Shown one piece after another: positions 26,882-34,955 of a stretch of 64,000 bases of DNA. The first letter of the stretch is position 1, and every line of letters begins with the position of its first letter. The notes under the pieces were generated by a model. That model was not told where the DNA came from. It was given only the letters and a program-made list of their open reading frames with translations, and ran no database searches. The DNA is taken from positions 1-64,000 of the forward strand of contig NZ_CALJPC010000079.1 in NCBI RefSeq assembly GCF_937981295.1, given 5' to 3'. This DNA comes from an uncultured Campylobacter sp. (lineage in GTDB: Bacteria; Campylobacterota; Campylobacteria; Campylobacterales; Campylobacteraceae). Position numbers and translations under genes: made by a program.

Positions 26882-27960
26882 CGCATCATCTCTTTTACGT
26901 AGTCGTTTAAATTTTGTTCGGTATCGATCGCGCCGTTTTCGTAGAAATTTTTATACCATTTTACAGTTTTTTCAAATGCCGTTTCACTATCCCAAACTGG
27001 CTTCCAACCAAGCAGCGCATGTGCTTTAGAGCAATCAAGCTTCAACAAATTTGCCTCATGCGGCTGGTTTATGTCGGAGCCGATTTTAAATTCTGTCTTA
27101 TCCCAATATCGCTTGGCACTCTTTAGTACATCAAGCACCCTAATCGCACCATCATCGCTAGGTCCGAAATTCCATGCACCGCCGAATTCCTTTCGCCCTT
27201 CAAGCAACTTTTGCCCTACGAGCAAATATCCGCTAAGCGGCTCGAGTACGTGCTGCCAAGGACGCGTCGCATGCGGATTGCGGATCGTTACCGCTTCATT
27301 TTTAGCTGCTGCGCGCATAACGTCGCAAATCAATCTATCTTGCGCCCAGTCTCCGCCGCCTATTACGTTACCTGCGCGACACGTGGCAAGCAGCGTTTGA
27401 TGCTTTGTGCCGTAATCTTTTTCGTTAAAAAACGAATTTCGATATGAACTAGCCAGAAGATCCGCGCAGCCTTTCGACGAGCTATATGGATCATATCCGC
27501 CCATAGGATCGTTCTCACGATAACCCCAAACCCACTCTTTATTTTCATAAGCCTTATCGCTGGTGATATTCACGATCGCGCGAACGCCCGCCTTTCTGCA
27601 GGCTTCAAAGACTTTTAATGTGCCTATGACATTGGTTTCGTAGGTTGTTATCGGATCGGCATAAGATGGACGTACGAGCGCCTGAGCGGCAAAGTGAAAT
27701 ACAATGTCGGGTTTATAAGTCGTAAACGCCTCGTCTAATTTAGCAAGATCTCGTATGTCGGCGATTACCTGGATGATATTTAAATTTAAAAGTCCTATAT
27801 GATTTGGCTCTGTAGGCGCCGGAAGCGAATACCCTATCACTTTTGCACCCAAGCGCTCCAGCCATAAGCTAAGCCATGAGCCCTTAAAACCGGTATGCCC
27901 GGTAAGCAAAACTGTTTTGCCATTATAAATTCCGGAGTATAGATCCTGCATATCTTGCAT
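26878..27960 (-). CDS. rfbG: CDP-glucose 4,6-dehydratase
   Basis: Extended SDR that turns CDP-glucose into CDP-4-keto-6-deoxyglucose. The NAD site reads VLLTGHTGFKGSWLSLWL, HFAAQALVRPSY follows, and the catalytic tyrosine-lysine pair is in YDPYSSSKGCADLL; NVIGGGDWAQDRLICD is characteristic of RfbG. About 360 residues. The start is uncertain: ATG 27960 lies just after the rfbF stop, an earlier ATG at 27978 overlaps rfbF, and a third is at 27951. It acts directly after RfbF and before RfbH. Confidence 0.93.
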   Translation of the reverse strand: MQDMQDLYSGIYNGKTVLLTGHTGFKGSWLSLWLERLGAKVIGYSLPAPTEPNHIGLLNLNIIQVIADIRDLAKLDEAFTTYKPDIVFHFAAQALVRPSYADPITTYETNVIGTLKVFEACRKAGVRAIVNITSDKAYENKEWVWGYRENDPMGGYDPYSSSKGCADLLASSYRNSFFNEKDYGTKHQTLLATCRAGNVIGGGDWAQDRLICDVMRAAAKNEAVTIRNPHATRPWQHVLEPLSGYLLVGQKLLEGRKEFGGAWNFGPSDDGAIRVLDVLKSAKRYWDKTEFKIGSDINQPHEANLLKLDCSKAHALLGWKPVWDSETAFEKTVKWYKNFYENGAIDTEQNLNDYVKEMMR

Positions 27961-27962
27961 TG

Positions 27963-28736
27963 CTACCACTTTTTCCACGGAGCGTTGCCGCTATCCCAAA
28001 TTTTGTTTAACTCGAGCTTATCTCTAAGCGTATCCATCGGCTTCCAAAAGCCGCTATGTTTATATGCTAAAATTTCGCCGTCGTGGGCCAAATTCATAAG
28101 CGGCTCTTGCTCAAATATTGTCGCATCTCCATTCGCAATATAGTCAAAAACCTTGGGCTCACATACAAAGAAACCCGCATTGATCCAATTGCCGTCTCCT
28201 TTTGGTTTTTCCTTAAACTCATGCACGCGACTTTCGTCATCTATATTTAGCGCTCCAAAGCGACCTTCCGGCTGAACGGAAGTCATAGTAAGCGATTTGC
28301 CGTGAGACTTATGAAATTTTACAAGCTCGTGGATATCTATATCACTAACGCCATCTCCATAAGTAAGCAAAAACGGCTCGTCTCCCACTATGCTCTGAGC
28401 CCGCTTAATACGACCGCCAGTCATAGTGTTTAGCCCGGTATTTAACAGCGTAACGCTCCAAGGCTCACTAAAATTGCTCAAAACCTCCATTTTGCCATTT
28501 TTCAAATCTATAGTCATATCGCTTTGATGCAAAAAATAATTGGCAAAATATTCTTTGATATAGTAGCCTTTATAGCCAAGTAGAATGACGAATTCGTTAA
28601 ATCCGTACAAACTATAAATTTTCATAATATGCCATAAAATCGGTTTTTCGCCGATCTCTACCATTGGCTTTGGCCTAATGCTCGTCTCTTCGGCAAGCCT
28701 AGTACCGAAACCTCCTGCTAGTATTAAAACTTTCAT
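27963..28736 (-). CDS. rfbF: Glucose-1-phosphate cytidylyltransferase
   Basis: Makes CDP-glucose from glucose-1-phosphate and CTP, the entry to CDP-dideoxyhexoses. The nucleotidyltransferase signature LILAGGFGTRLAEETSIRPK at residues 4-23 and VEIGEKPILWHIMKIY are diagnostic, with LTYGDGVSDIDI for metal binding. 257 residues, the normal size. GGGAGC sits before the ATG, and an 11-base gap separates it from the upstream gtrB-like gene. Confidence 0.95.
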   Translation of the reverse strand: MKVLILAGGFGTRLAEETSIRPKPMVEIGEKPILWHIMKIYSLYGFNEFVILLGYKGYYIKEYFANYFLHQSDMTIDLKNGKMEVLSNFSEPWSVTLLNTGLNTMTGGRIKRAQSIVGDEPFLLTYGDGVSDIDIHELVKFHKSHGKSLTMTSVQPEGRFGALNIDDESRVHEFKEKPKGDGNWINAGFFVCEPKVFDYIANGDATIFEQEPLMNLAHDGEILAYKHSGFWKPMDTLRDKLELNKIWDSGNAPWKKW

Positions 28737-28747
28737 TAAAGCTCCCT

Positions 28748-29680
28748 TTAATCAAAATTTATTCTTTCTTTTTCAAATACCAATGGGCGATTTAACACTT
28801 GTGTATAAATTGCACCGATATATTCGCCTATTATACCGATAAAAAACAAAATTCCAGATGAAACGAATGAAAAAAGTATGATAAGAGGCGCGATGCCCAC
28901 GCTCATCTCGTCCCAATAAATTAGCTTAAGTATAAAATACACAAGTCCTACTATTATACTTAAAATACCCATTATCATGCCTATAAAAGTCGCGAGCCTA
29001 AGTGGCACTTTAGAATTGCAGATTATACCGAGTATCCCCATATCATAAAGCGTGTAGAAGTTATTTTTGGTAACTCCTTTAATTCTTACCGGTTGATCGT
29101 AAGGAATTTTGGCTACCTTATAGCCTGCCTCCGCGAGCATTCCGCGAAAAAACGGATATGGATCATGCATCTGCCTAAGAGCCGTTATTACTTTTTTATC
29201 AAAAAGCCCAAAACCGGTAAAATTCTTAAAAATCTCGATCTCAGATAGTTTTGATAAGAGCTCGTAATAACACTCTCTGATTTTAAACATCACGCCGCGC
29301 TCCTCGCTATCTCGCTTAATAGCCAAAACCAAGTCGTTGCCCTCTTGCCATTTTTCTATAAACTGCGCAATCATCTCGGGCGGATCTTGCAAATCGGCTA
29401 CGATAGAGATAACAGCATCTCCGTCTGCACCCAAAAGCGCATAGGTTGGCGATTTGATATGCCCGAAGTTTCTGGAATTTACGATGATCTTTAAATTTTT
29501 ATCATCCTTTGCTAGGCGTTTTAAAATTTCAACCGTCCTATCGGTCGAAGCATTATCAATAAATATATGCTCGTAGGCGTACTCCGAAAATCCTTCCATA
29601 ACTTTTTTTACGCGCGCATAGACTTCCTCTACATTCTCCTCCTCGTTAAAGCAGGCAGTAACTATACTGATCTTTTTCAT
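28748..29680 (-). CDS. GtrB-like GT2 polyprenyl-phosphate glycosyltransferase (second module)
   Basis: A 310-residue family 2 transferase with SIVTACFNEEENVEEVY at the start, IFIDNASTDRTVEIL, ISIVADLQDPPEMI (DxQDPP metal motif) and PVRIKGVTKNNFYTLYDMG. Two hydrophobic helices near the end are followed by GIIGEYIGAIYTQVLNRP. It should load a sugar onto undecaprenyl phosphate. It is a distinct copy from the gtrB at 17906-18865 and is paired with its own GtrA immediately upstream. Confidence 0.9.
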   Translation of the reverse strand: MKKISIVTACFNEEENVEEVYARVKKVMEGFSEYAYEHIFIDNASTDRTVEILKRLAKDDKNLKIIVNSRNFGHIKSPTYALLGADGDAVISIVADLQDPPEMIAQFIEKWQEGNDLVLAIKRDSEERGVMFKIRECYYELLSKLSEIEIFKNFTGFGLFDKKVITALRQMHDPYPFFRGMLAEAGYKVAKIPYDQPVRIKGVTKNNFYTLYDMGILGIICNSKVPLRLATFIGMIMGILSIIVGLVYFILKLIYWDEMSVGIAPLIILFSFVSSGILFFIGIIGEYIGAIYTQVLNRPLVFEKERINFD

Positions 29681-29681
29681 A

Positions 29682-30047
29682 TCATCTCCTAAAGACGAAA
29701 AATTTATTTAACAAAAATGACACCGCGGCCAGCGGGATCAAAAGCACAAAACCATTTATATACATATTATCAAATCCAAGCCACTTGAAAAGCCATAGAA
29801 AAAATATATTTAAAAAATAAGTAATGATGTAAACTAGTATAAATCTAAATATCAGACCGTTATCACTGCTACCGAATACCAGCTTGCCTATAGTTTTAAA
29901 GTTAAACAATACGCCTAGTATCGTAGAAAACAATACGGCAAGAGGATAATATAGACCCAAATAGATAAAAAGGGCAAATAGCCCATACCCAAAGGTAGTA
30001 TTCATGATGCCTACGAGGAGAAACTTGACGGCTTGTCGTTTAATCAT
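29682..30047 (-). CDS. GtrA-family membrane protein (second module)
   Basis: A 121-residue, four-helix GtrA protein: AVKFLLVGIMNTTFGYGLFA at the start and a basic LLNKFFVFRR end. It probably flips the polyprenyl-phosphate sugar made by the adjacent GtrB. The start is set at 30047, where ATGATTAA overlaps the stop of the upstream GT-C gene by 8 bases, the overlap type used throughout the cluster; an ATG three codons earlier is the alternative. Confidence 0.87.
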   Translation of the reverse strand: MIKRQAVKFLLVGIMNTTFGYGLFALFIYLGLYYPLAVLFSTILGVLFNFKTIGKLVFGSSDNGLIFRFILVYIITYFLNIFFLWLFKWLGFDNMYINGFVLLIPLAAVSFLLNKFFVFRR

Positions 30048-32082
30048 AGCTATCATTTCGTCTATAAATATTTATAGTATTAAAATTTGCCTTATCAATC
30101 AGCTCAACCCCAAGTTGAGGTAAAATTTCCATTATATTGGCTACATTACCATTCAAGGTTACTATATCCGAATTCCTAATTGTATTATTAATATCTTGCA
30201 AAACGGCTCCGTTTCTAGTGATTTGCATAAGATTTACGCCGCTATCCTGTAGCCATAAATAGAACCTTTCATAACTTTGATCGAAAAAGTTACTATTTTG
30301 AATTATTACATCTGTTTGAATATTTAAATTTTTAGATGCATTATTAAACATCAGGCTATTGGGTACAACAAAGGAGTTTATAAATTTATATCTACCCTCT
30401 TTTACCCATTTATTCATTACCTTATAAAAATCCTCTTGAATAAAATTATCCTTTCTCAAAAGTCTTTTGTTTATATCAAACGCTTTTTTATAGTATTGAT
30501 ATAAAACAATGTTCTCGGTTGGTCTATTTGTAAAATTAATATATTCTTGTTTAATCAGTTTTGTTGGAGTTACATCAAACCATTGCGTTACTAGGTGATA
30601 TGGTGGAATTTTATCATTTAAAAGATACATTATTGGTAAGTTAAAAAAGTAAAAATCTTTGTCAGATACTGTATTTTTAGGTACATAATCATGAATATAG
30701 TCAAAAATATAAGATAATTTCTGATTCATATAAATATTTTTTAAAGGAATATATGAGGTCTCGGATTTGGCCTCGAATACACTACCTTGATAATTTTCAA
30801 GCCAGTTATATGGTATTAAAAATTTTACGTATATTATGAAAGATACCATTACAAGCATCCAATAGATCAGTAAAATCCTGGCTATTTTGCGCAAATTTTG
30901 ATTTAATAAAAAGCTGAATGCCAACCCTGCACACAAAAGAATGCTATTCATATTTAAGGCGATAGTAGTGAAAGTATTACTATAAACTATAGCAGCAGCA
31001 CAAAAAGTAATGAAAATGTAAATTTTTGATCCAAAAATACTACTGTTTTTATAGAACATAGCAGCAAACATGATATACAAAATCATAGCTATGGAAAAGC
31101 TAATATAAGAGATATATTTAATAATATATAATATAACAGTATTATGAAATAAAACAATATAAGTAAGCGCAGTCAGTCCAATAGCTACGATAGTAAATCG
31201 AAATAAGATAGTTGTTCTTGCTGCAATTTGTCCTACCAATACATCATATAGATATACAATATTTTTTCTAAAATATGTAAGAATTAGTATTATAAAAAAT
31301 TCCAACACGCTTATTGTTAATATCCGACTAAGCTCTGGTTCAAAAATAAATCTAGTCGCTACAGTCCATAAGCTTCCCTTTGAATCATTATCTGTTATTG
31401 ATGAATGATCAAAAGGCATTATGAAATTTATGGATGCAAAGAATATGATAGTAAAGAGTAGTAAAAATCCTATTCTTCTTAAATAATCTTTTACGCTACT
31501 AGATATAAAAGCATAAGATACAAAAAGACTAGCAAAAAGAACTAATCCCACATTTTGCTTTATGAAAAAAAGTAGGACTAGAAATAAGATTCCAAGTATT
31601 TGATATATAGCACCTTTATTAGAATTCTCATTTTTTATGGATTTTACTAGAAATAATAGAGTAGAAAATTCTATGATGAAGACGTAGGTATGATAATCCT
31701 TCGGTATATATGTCTCCATACTAAACCATAAAAAACTAGCAAAAGTGGCTCCTATAGCACTAGCCGGTTTTGAAAAAAACTCCCTCAAAACAGCATAAAG
31801 CAAGATTACCTGTATCATTGCAGCTACTACACCGATGCAGGCAAAAGCAAAGAAATTTATCCCGAATATTTTTTGATAAAAGGCATTTATATAGACAAAT
31901 AACGGAGTCCATGCTAGATAAAAATCTTTATTTATCACCTCTCCCCTATTTACTAAATAAGCATAGGTTTCCCACCAGCCTTCTTGGAGTGAGAAGTAAT
32001 GGTTAAAGATAAAGAGATGTAGTATTAATATTATGCTCAAGCACAGTATTAATACAAATTTATCTCTAACGGAGCTATTCAC
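30040..32082 (-). CDS. Large polytopic membrane protein, GT-C (PMT/ArnT-like) glycosyltransferase candidate, copy 1
   Basis: About 680 residues: some 11 to 13 membrane helices in the first 440, then a soluble carboxy domain of roughly 240 residues that ends in a small conserved loop-rich region (LNGNVANIMEILPQLGVELI). The first periplasmic loop has QEGWWETYAYLVNRGEVINK then DFYLAWTPLFVYINAFYQK, like the acidic-residue loop of GT-C enzymes that use lipid-linked sugars. The start is taken as GTG 32082: AAGGAG lies six bases before it and GTGAATAG overlaps the upstream stop by 8 bases. An ATG at 32103 is the alternative. It is a tandem paralogue of the next gene. AT-rich. Confidence 0.74.
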   Translation of the reverse strand: MNSSVRDKFVLILCLSIILILHLFIFNHYFSLQEGWWETYAYLVNRGEVINKDFYLAWTPLFVYINAFYQKIFGINFFAFACIGVVAAMIQVILLYAVLREFFSKPASAIGATFASFLWFSMETYIPKDYHTYVFIIEFSTLLFLVKSIKNENSNKGAIYQILGILFLVLLFFIKQNVGLVLFASLFVSYAFISSSVKDYLRRIGFLLLFTIIFFASINFIMPFDHSSITDNDSKGSLWTVATRFIFEPELSRILTISVLEFFIILILTYFRKNIVYLYDVLVGQIAARTTILFRFTIVAIGLTALTYIVLFHNTVILYIIKYISYISFSIAMILYIMFAAMFYKNSSIFGSKIYIFITFCAAAIVYSNTFTTIALNMNSILLCAGLAFSFLLNQNLRKIARILLIYWMLVMVSFIIYVKFLIPYNWLENYQGSVFEAKSETSYIPLKNIYMNQKLSYIFDYIHDYVPKNTVSDKDFYFFNLPIMYLLNDKIPPYHLVTQWFDVTPTKLIKQEYINFTNRPTENIVLYQYYKKAFDINKRLLRKDNFIQEDFYKVMNKWVKEGRYKFINSFVVPNSLMFNNASKNLNIQTDVIIQNSNFFDQSYERFYLWLQDSGVNLMQITRNGAVLQDINNTIRNSDIVTLNGNVANIMEILPQLGVELIDKANFNTINIYRRNDSYD

Positions 32083-34135
32083 TACGATCTCCTTGCTTTT
32101 CATATACGTTAATTGTGTTGAAAAAGGTTGCTTCAGTCGGAGCTACTCCTAGAGTTGGAAATACCCTGCACAGATCAACGATACTACCATCCATTTGTAA
32201 TACATCACCATTTTGCAAACGGTCGTCTTCTTGCTTTGTGCCATTTTGGTCAGTAGCTATTTTTTTATCACGTCTAATAGTAACTAATGTTATACCGTTT
32301 CCCTTTAACCACTCCGTAAATTGTGACCTATCCATACCGAAAAATTTTTCATTTTGCAAAATAATCAACATATTTTTAAGAAGATGGTTTTTTTCTTCCT
32401 CGACCGGCACATTATCATATGGAACTACAAATGACTTTATAAATTTATATTTCCCTTCCTGCACCCATTGATTCATGGTTTCATGGAAATCAAGCTGTTT
32501 AAAAGAGCTTTTAACTTGAAAATTTCGGTGCACAGTAAAGAAAAACGTCTGATATTGATACATAACAACATTTTGTGCAGGAGATTTGACAAATTCATCA
32601 TATTCTCTAGATATAGCCTTGGATGATGACACATCTAGCCAATGAGTTACTAAATAATACGGTGGAATTTTATTATTCAATAAGTACATTATAGGAAAGT
32701 TAAAAAAATAGAAATCTTTTTGGTTTTTAGATTTAGTAGATACATACTTATCAAAATAATCAAAAATATCTGATATTCGTTCATCCATATAAATACCATC
32801 TAACTGAGCGTATGAGCTTTTAGAATTGGCGCTAAAGATATCTACCTGAGTATTGAAATTCCAATAATACGGCATTCTTATAGTTGCTAAAAACATAAAA
32901 AATATTATTATTAAATGTATATATATAGTAATGTATTTTATTTGTCTTAATCTACTTATATTTATAATAAATGCGCTGGCAAAAGCTATACATATCATAT
33001 TACCACTCGCCGTAAAAGCATCAGCCAAAGTACCCGAATAAGATATGGCGGCCATGGCTACAATCATAAAGGCATATATCTTTGATGAATTGCCAATTAC
33101 ATCGTTCCTCTTGAAACATATATACAGCAAAAATAGAATAATACCTATTGAAAGAGATATAAAATTCTTTATTTCTATCCCATTACTACTCATCTTAACA
33201 AACATGCAATATATTAAAACTATATGCAATATTATTAGCATTAATATACGAAATTCTCTTGTAGTCTTTGTTATAGTCTTTTCGTATAAATTAATATAAA
33301 TTTCAGCTATTTTTGATCTTATAAGATAAACGATAAGTACAATTACAGATACAATAAGTGAATTTTTTAATATCGTCTGATTTAAAGGATATGTGGCAAA
33401 TCTAGTAGCCATAGCAAAAAAACTACCTTTAGAATCATTTTCTGTTATAGAAGATAAATTAAATGGTATGATAAAATTCATAATAGCAAAAAATATGGCA
33501 GAGATGATAATTAAAAAACTAATTCTTTTTATATAATCTTTAAAACTTGTAGCGACAAAAGCATATGCGACAAACAAACTAGCAAAAAGAACCAAACCCA
33601 CATTTTGTTTAATGAAAAACAATAAAATACAAAACAAAATTCCAATTATATGATAAATTCTACCCATATTAGAATTGTAATTTTTGATATATTTTATAAA
33701 AAATAGTAATGTCAAAAATTCTGTAATATATACATATGTATGGTAATCTTTGGCAATATAAGTACCGCTATTTACATTTAAAAATGTCGCAAAAAGAGCC
33801 GCTATAGCACTAGCCGGTTTTGAAAAAAATTCTCTCAAAACCAAATACAATAAAATTACCTGTATCATTGCGGCTACTACGCCGATGCAGGCAAAGGCAA
33901 AGAAATTTATTCCAAATATTTTTTGATAAAAGGCATTTATATATACAAATAGCGGAGTCCATGCTAGATAAAAATCTTTATTGATCACTTCTCCTTTATT
34001 TACTAAATAAGCATAGGTTTCCCACCAGCCTTCTTGGAGTGAGAAGTAATGGTTAAATATCAGTAAATGTAACGCAAGCGTTATACAAAAGCAAAAAGCA
34101 ACCATTAAATTTTCTAAAATTTTAGTGTTAAACAT
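32075..34135 (-). CDS. Large polytopic membrane protein, GT-C (PMT/ArnT-like) glycosyltransferase candidate, copy 2
   Basis: 686 residues with the same plan as the gene downstream. The first loop region is nearly identical (QEGWWETYAYLVNKGEVINK then DFYLAWTPLFVYINAFYQK), while later helices and the carboxy domain differ strongly. Both carboxy domains keep motifs such as FYFFNFPIMYLLNNKIPPYY. It starts two bases after the nth stop. Together with GtrA and GtrB downstream it forms a Gtr-like module with two possible transferases. It may decorate the O-chain in the periplasm; sugar and target unknown. It is the first polysaccharide gene in the direction of transcription. Confidence 0.74.
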   Translation of the reverse strand: MFNTKILENLMVAFCFCITLALHLLIFNHYFSLQEGWWETYAYLVNKGEVINKDFYLAWTPLFVYINAFYQKIFGINFFAFACIGVVAAMIQVILLYLVLREFFSKPASAIAALFATFLNVNSGTYIAKDYHTYVYITEFLTLLFFIKYIKNYNSNMGRIYHIIGILFCILLFFIKQNVGLVLFASLFVAYAFVATSFKDYIKRISFLIIISAIFFAIMNFIIPFNLSSITENDSKGSFFAMATRFATYPLNQTILKNSLIVSVIVLIVYLIRSKIAEIYINLYEKTITKTTREFRILMLIILHIVLIYCMFVKMSSNGIEIKNFISLSIGIILFLLYICFKRNDVIGNSSKIYAFMIVAMAAISYSGTLADAFTASGNMICIAFASAFIINISRLRQIKYITIYIHLIIIFFMFLATIRMPYYWNFNTQVDIFSANSKSSYAQLDGIYMDERISDIFDYFDKYVSTKSKNQKDFYFFNFPIMYLLNNKIPPYYLVTHWLDVSSSKAISREYDEFVKSPAQNVVMYQYQTFFFTVHRNFQVKSSFKQLDFHETMNQWVQEGKYKFIKSFVVPYDNVPVEEEKNHLLKNMLIILQNEKFFGMDRSQFTEWLKGNGITLVTIRRDKKIATDQNGTKQEDDRLQNGDVLQMDGSIVDLCRVFPTLGVAPTEATFFNTINVYEKQGDRSE

Positions 34136-34137
34136 AT

Positions 34138-34836
34138 CTACCTCAAATCATTTAAAATTATTTTCGCGCTCTCATCGAAAATTTTACCTTCCAAATGCGC
34201 TTTGCAAAATTCTACTATAAGCCCGTGAAATAGTGCATATGCGCCGTTTTCGTTCTCCAGCTTATCTGCTTTTGCCGCCGCATCACAGGGAAGATTAGCA
34301 GAATTTACAAACTCATAGATCCGCTCAAATTCCAGCTCGCCAAGCCACGCGCTAAGCTCGTCGTAGCTTTCAAACTCATAGCCCAAAGCCCCGAGCAGCC
34401 GCGCCGAGTAACTGTCCGCGACCATCACCGCGCGCTCGCACGCATAGCACAGGATTGCGTCGCAGCTCTCCGCGCCGATCCCTTTGCGCGCTAGCAGCCA
34501 CTCGCGGCTAACGCCCGATTTAAAACTCTCAAAATCCCCAAAATCCGCGATTATCGCTTTGCAAAGCAAGCTTAAGCGTCTCGCTTTTTGATTATAAAAT
34601 CCGCTTACTTTGATGATCTCCGCAAGCTCCGCTTCCTCTAACCCGGCGATGCTTTCTAGGCTCAAAAGCCCTTTGCTGCGTAGGTTCTGCAGTGCTGCAT
34701 CGGCATTGCGCCACGCCGTATTTTGAATCAAAATCGCCCCCACGACCACCTCAAAGCTTCCAAACGCGGGCCACCAGCGAAAATCCTTAATCTTCACGGC
34801 GCGAAAAAGCGCGATAAAAAGCTCGGTCGCGCTCAT
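34138..34836 (-). CDS. Endonuclease III-like DNA glycosylase (HhH-GPD family)
   Basis: A 232-residue DNA repair protein. FEVVVGAILIQNTAWRNADAAL and LAEIIKVSGFYNQKARRL are the endonuclease III core; the helix-hairpin-helix LLARKGIGAESCDAILCYA is followed by the catalytic Asp in VMVADSYSARLL. The carboxy end lacks the usual four-cysteine iron-sulfur cluster (only single cysteines are seen), as in shorter epsilonproteobacterial members such as the 3-methyladenine glycosylase MagIII. The start is set at ATG 34836, which shares ATGA with the end of the small ORF upstream; an ATG three codons earlier (34845) is also possible. Confidence 0.83.
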   Translation of the reverse strand: MSATELFIALFRAVKIKDFRWWPAFGSFEVVVGAILIQNTAWRNADAALQNLRSKGLLSLESIAGLEEAELAEIIKVSGFYNQKARRLSLLCKAIIADFGDFESFKSGVSREWLLARKGIGAESCDAILCYACERAVMVADSYSARLLGALGYEFESYDELSAWLGELEFERIYEFVNSANLPCDAAAKADKLENENGAYALFHGLIVEFCKAHLEGKIFDESAKIILNDLR

Positions 34837-34955
34837 CTCGCGCATCCAAAATTTCTAGCATCGTTTCTAAAATTTCGCGCGGCGGCGATTTTTTGCGTAA
34901 GCTCTAGCACGGCGATAAATTTTACGCCAAGTTTAAATTCGCGCGCCGTATTCAT
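34833..34955 (-). CDS. Small ORF, 40 residues, coupled to both neighbours
   Basis: Not a recognised family. The frame runs from ATG 34955, whose ATGA overlaps the stop of the DUF815 gene, to TGA 34833, whose ATGA overlaps a start codon of the nth-like gene. It begins MNTAREFKLGVKFIAV and is basic, with one possible amphipathic helix in the middle. Without it there would be a gap of about 115 bases in an otherwise overlapping operon. It may be a real microprotein or only a translational bridge that lets ribosomes pass from one gene to the next. Confidence 0.5.
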   Translation of the reverse strand: MNTAREFKLGVKFIAVLELTQKIAAARNFRNDARNFGCAR

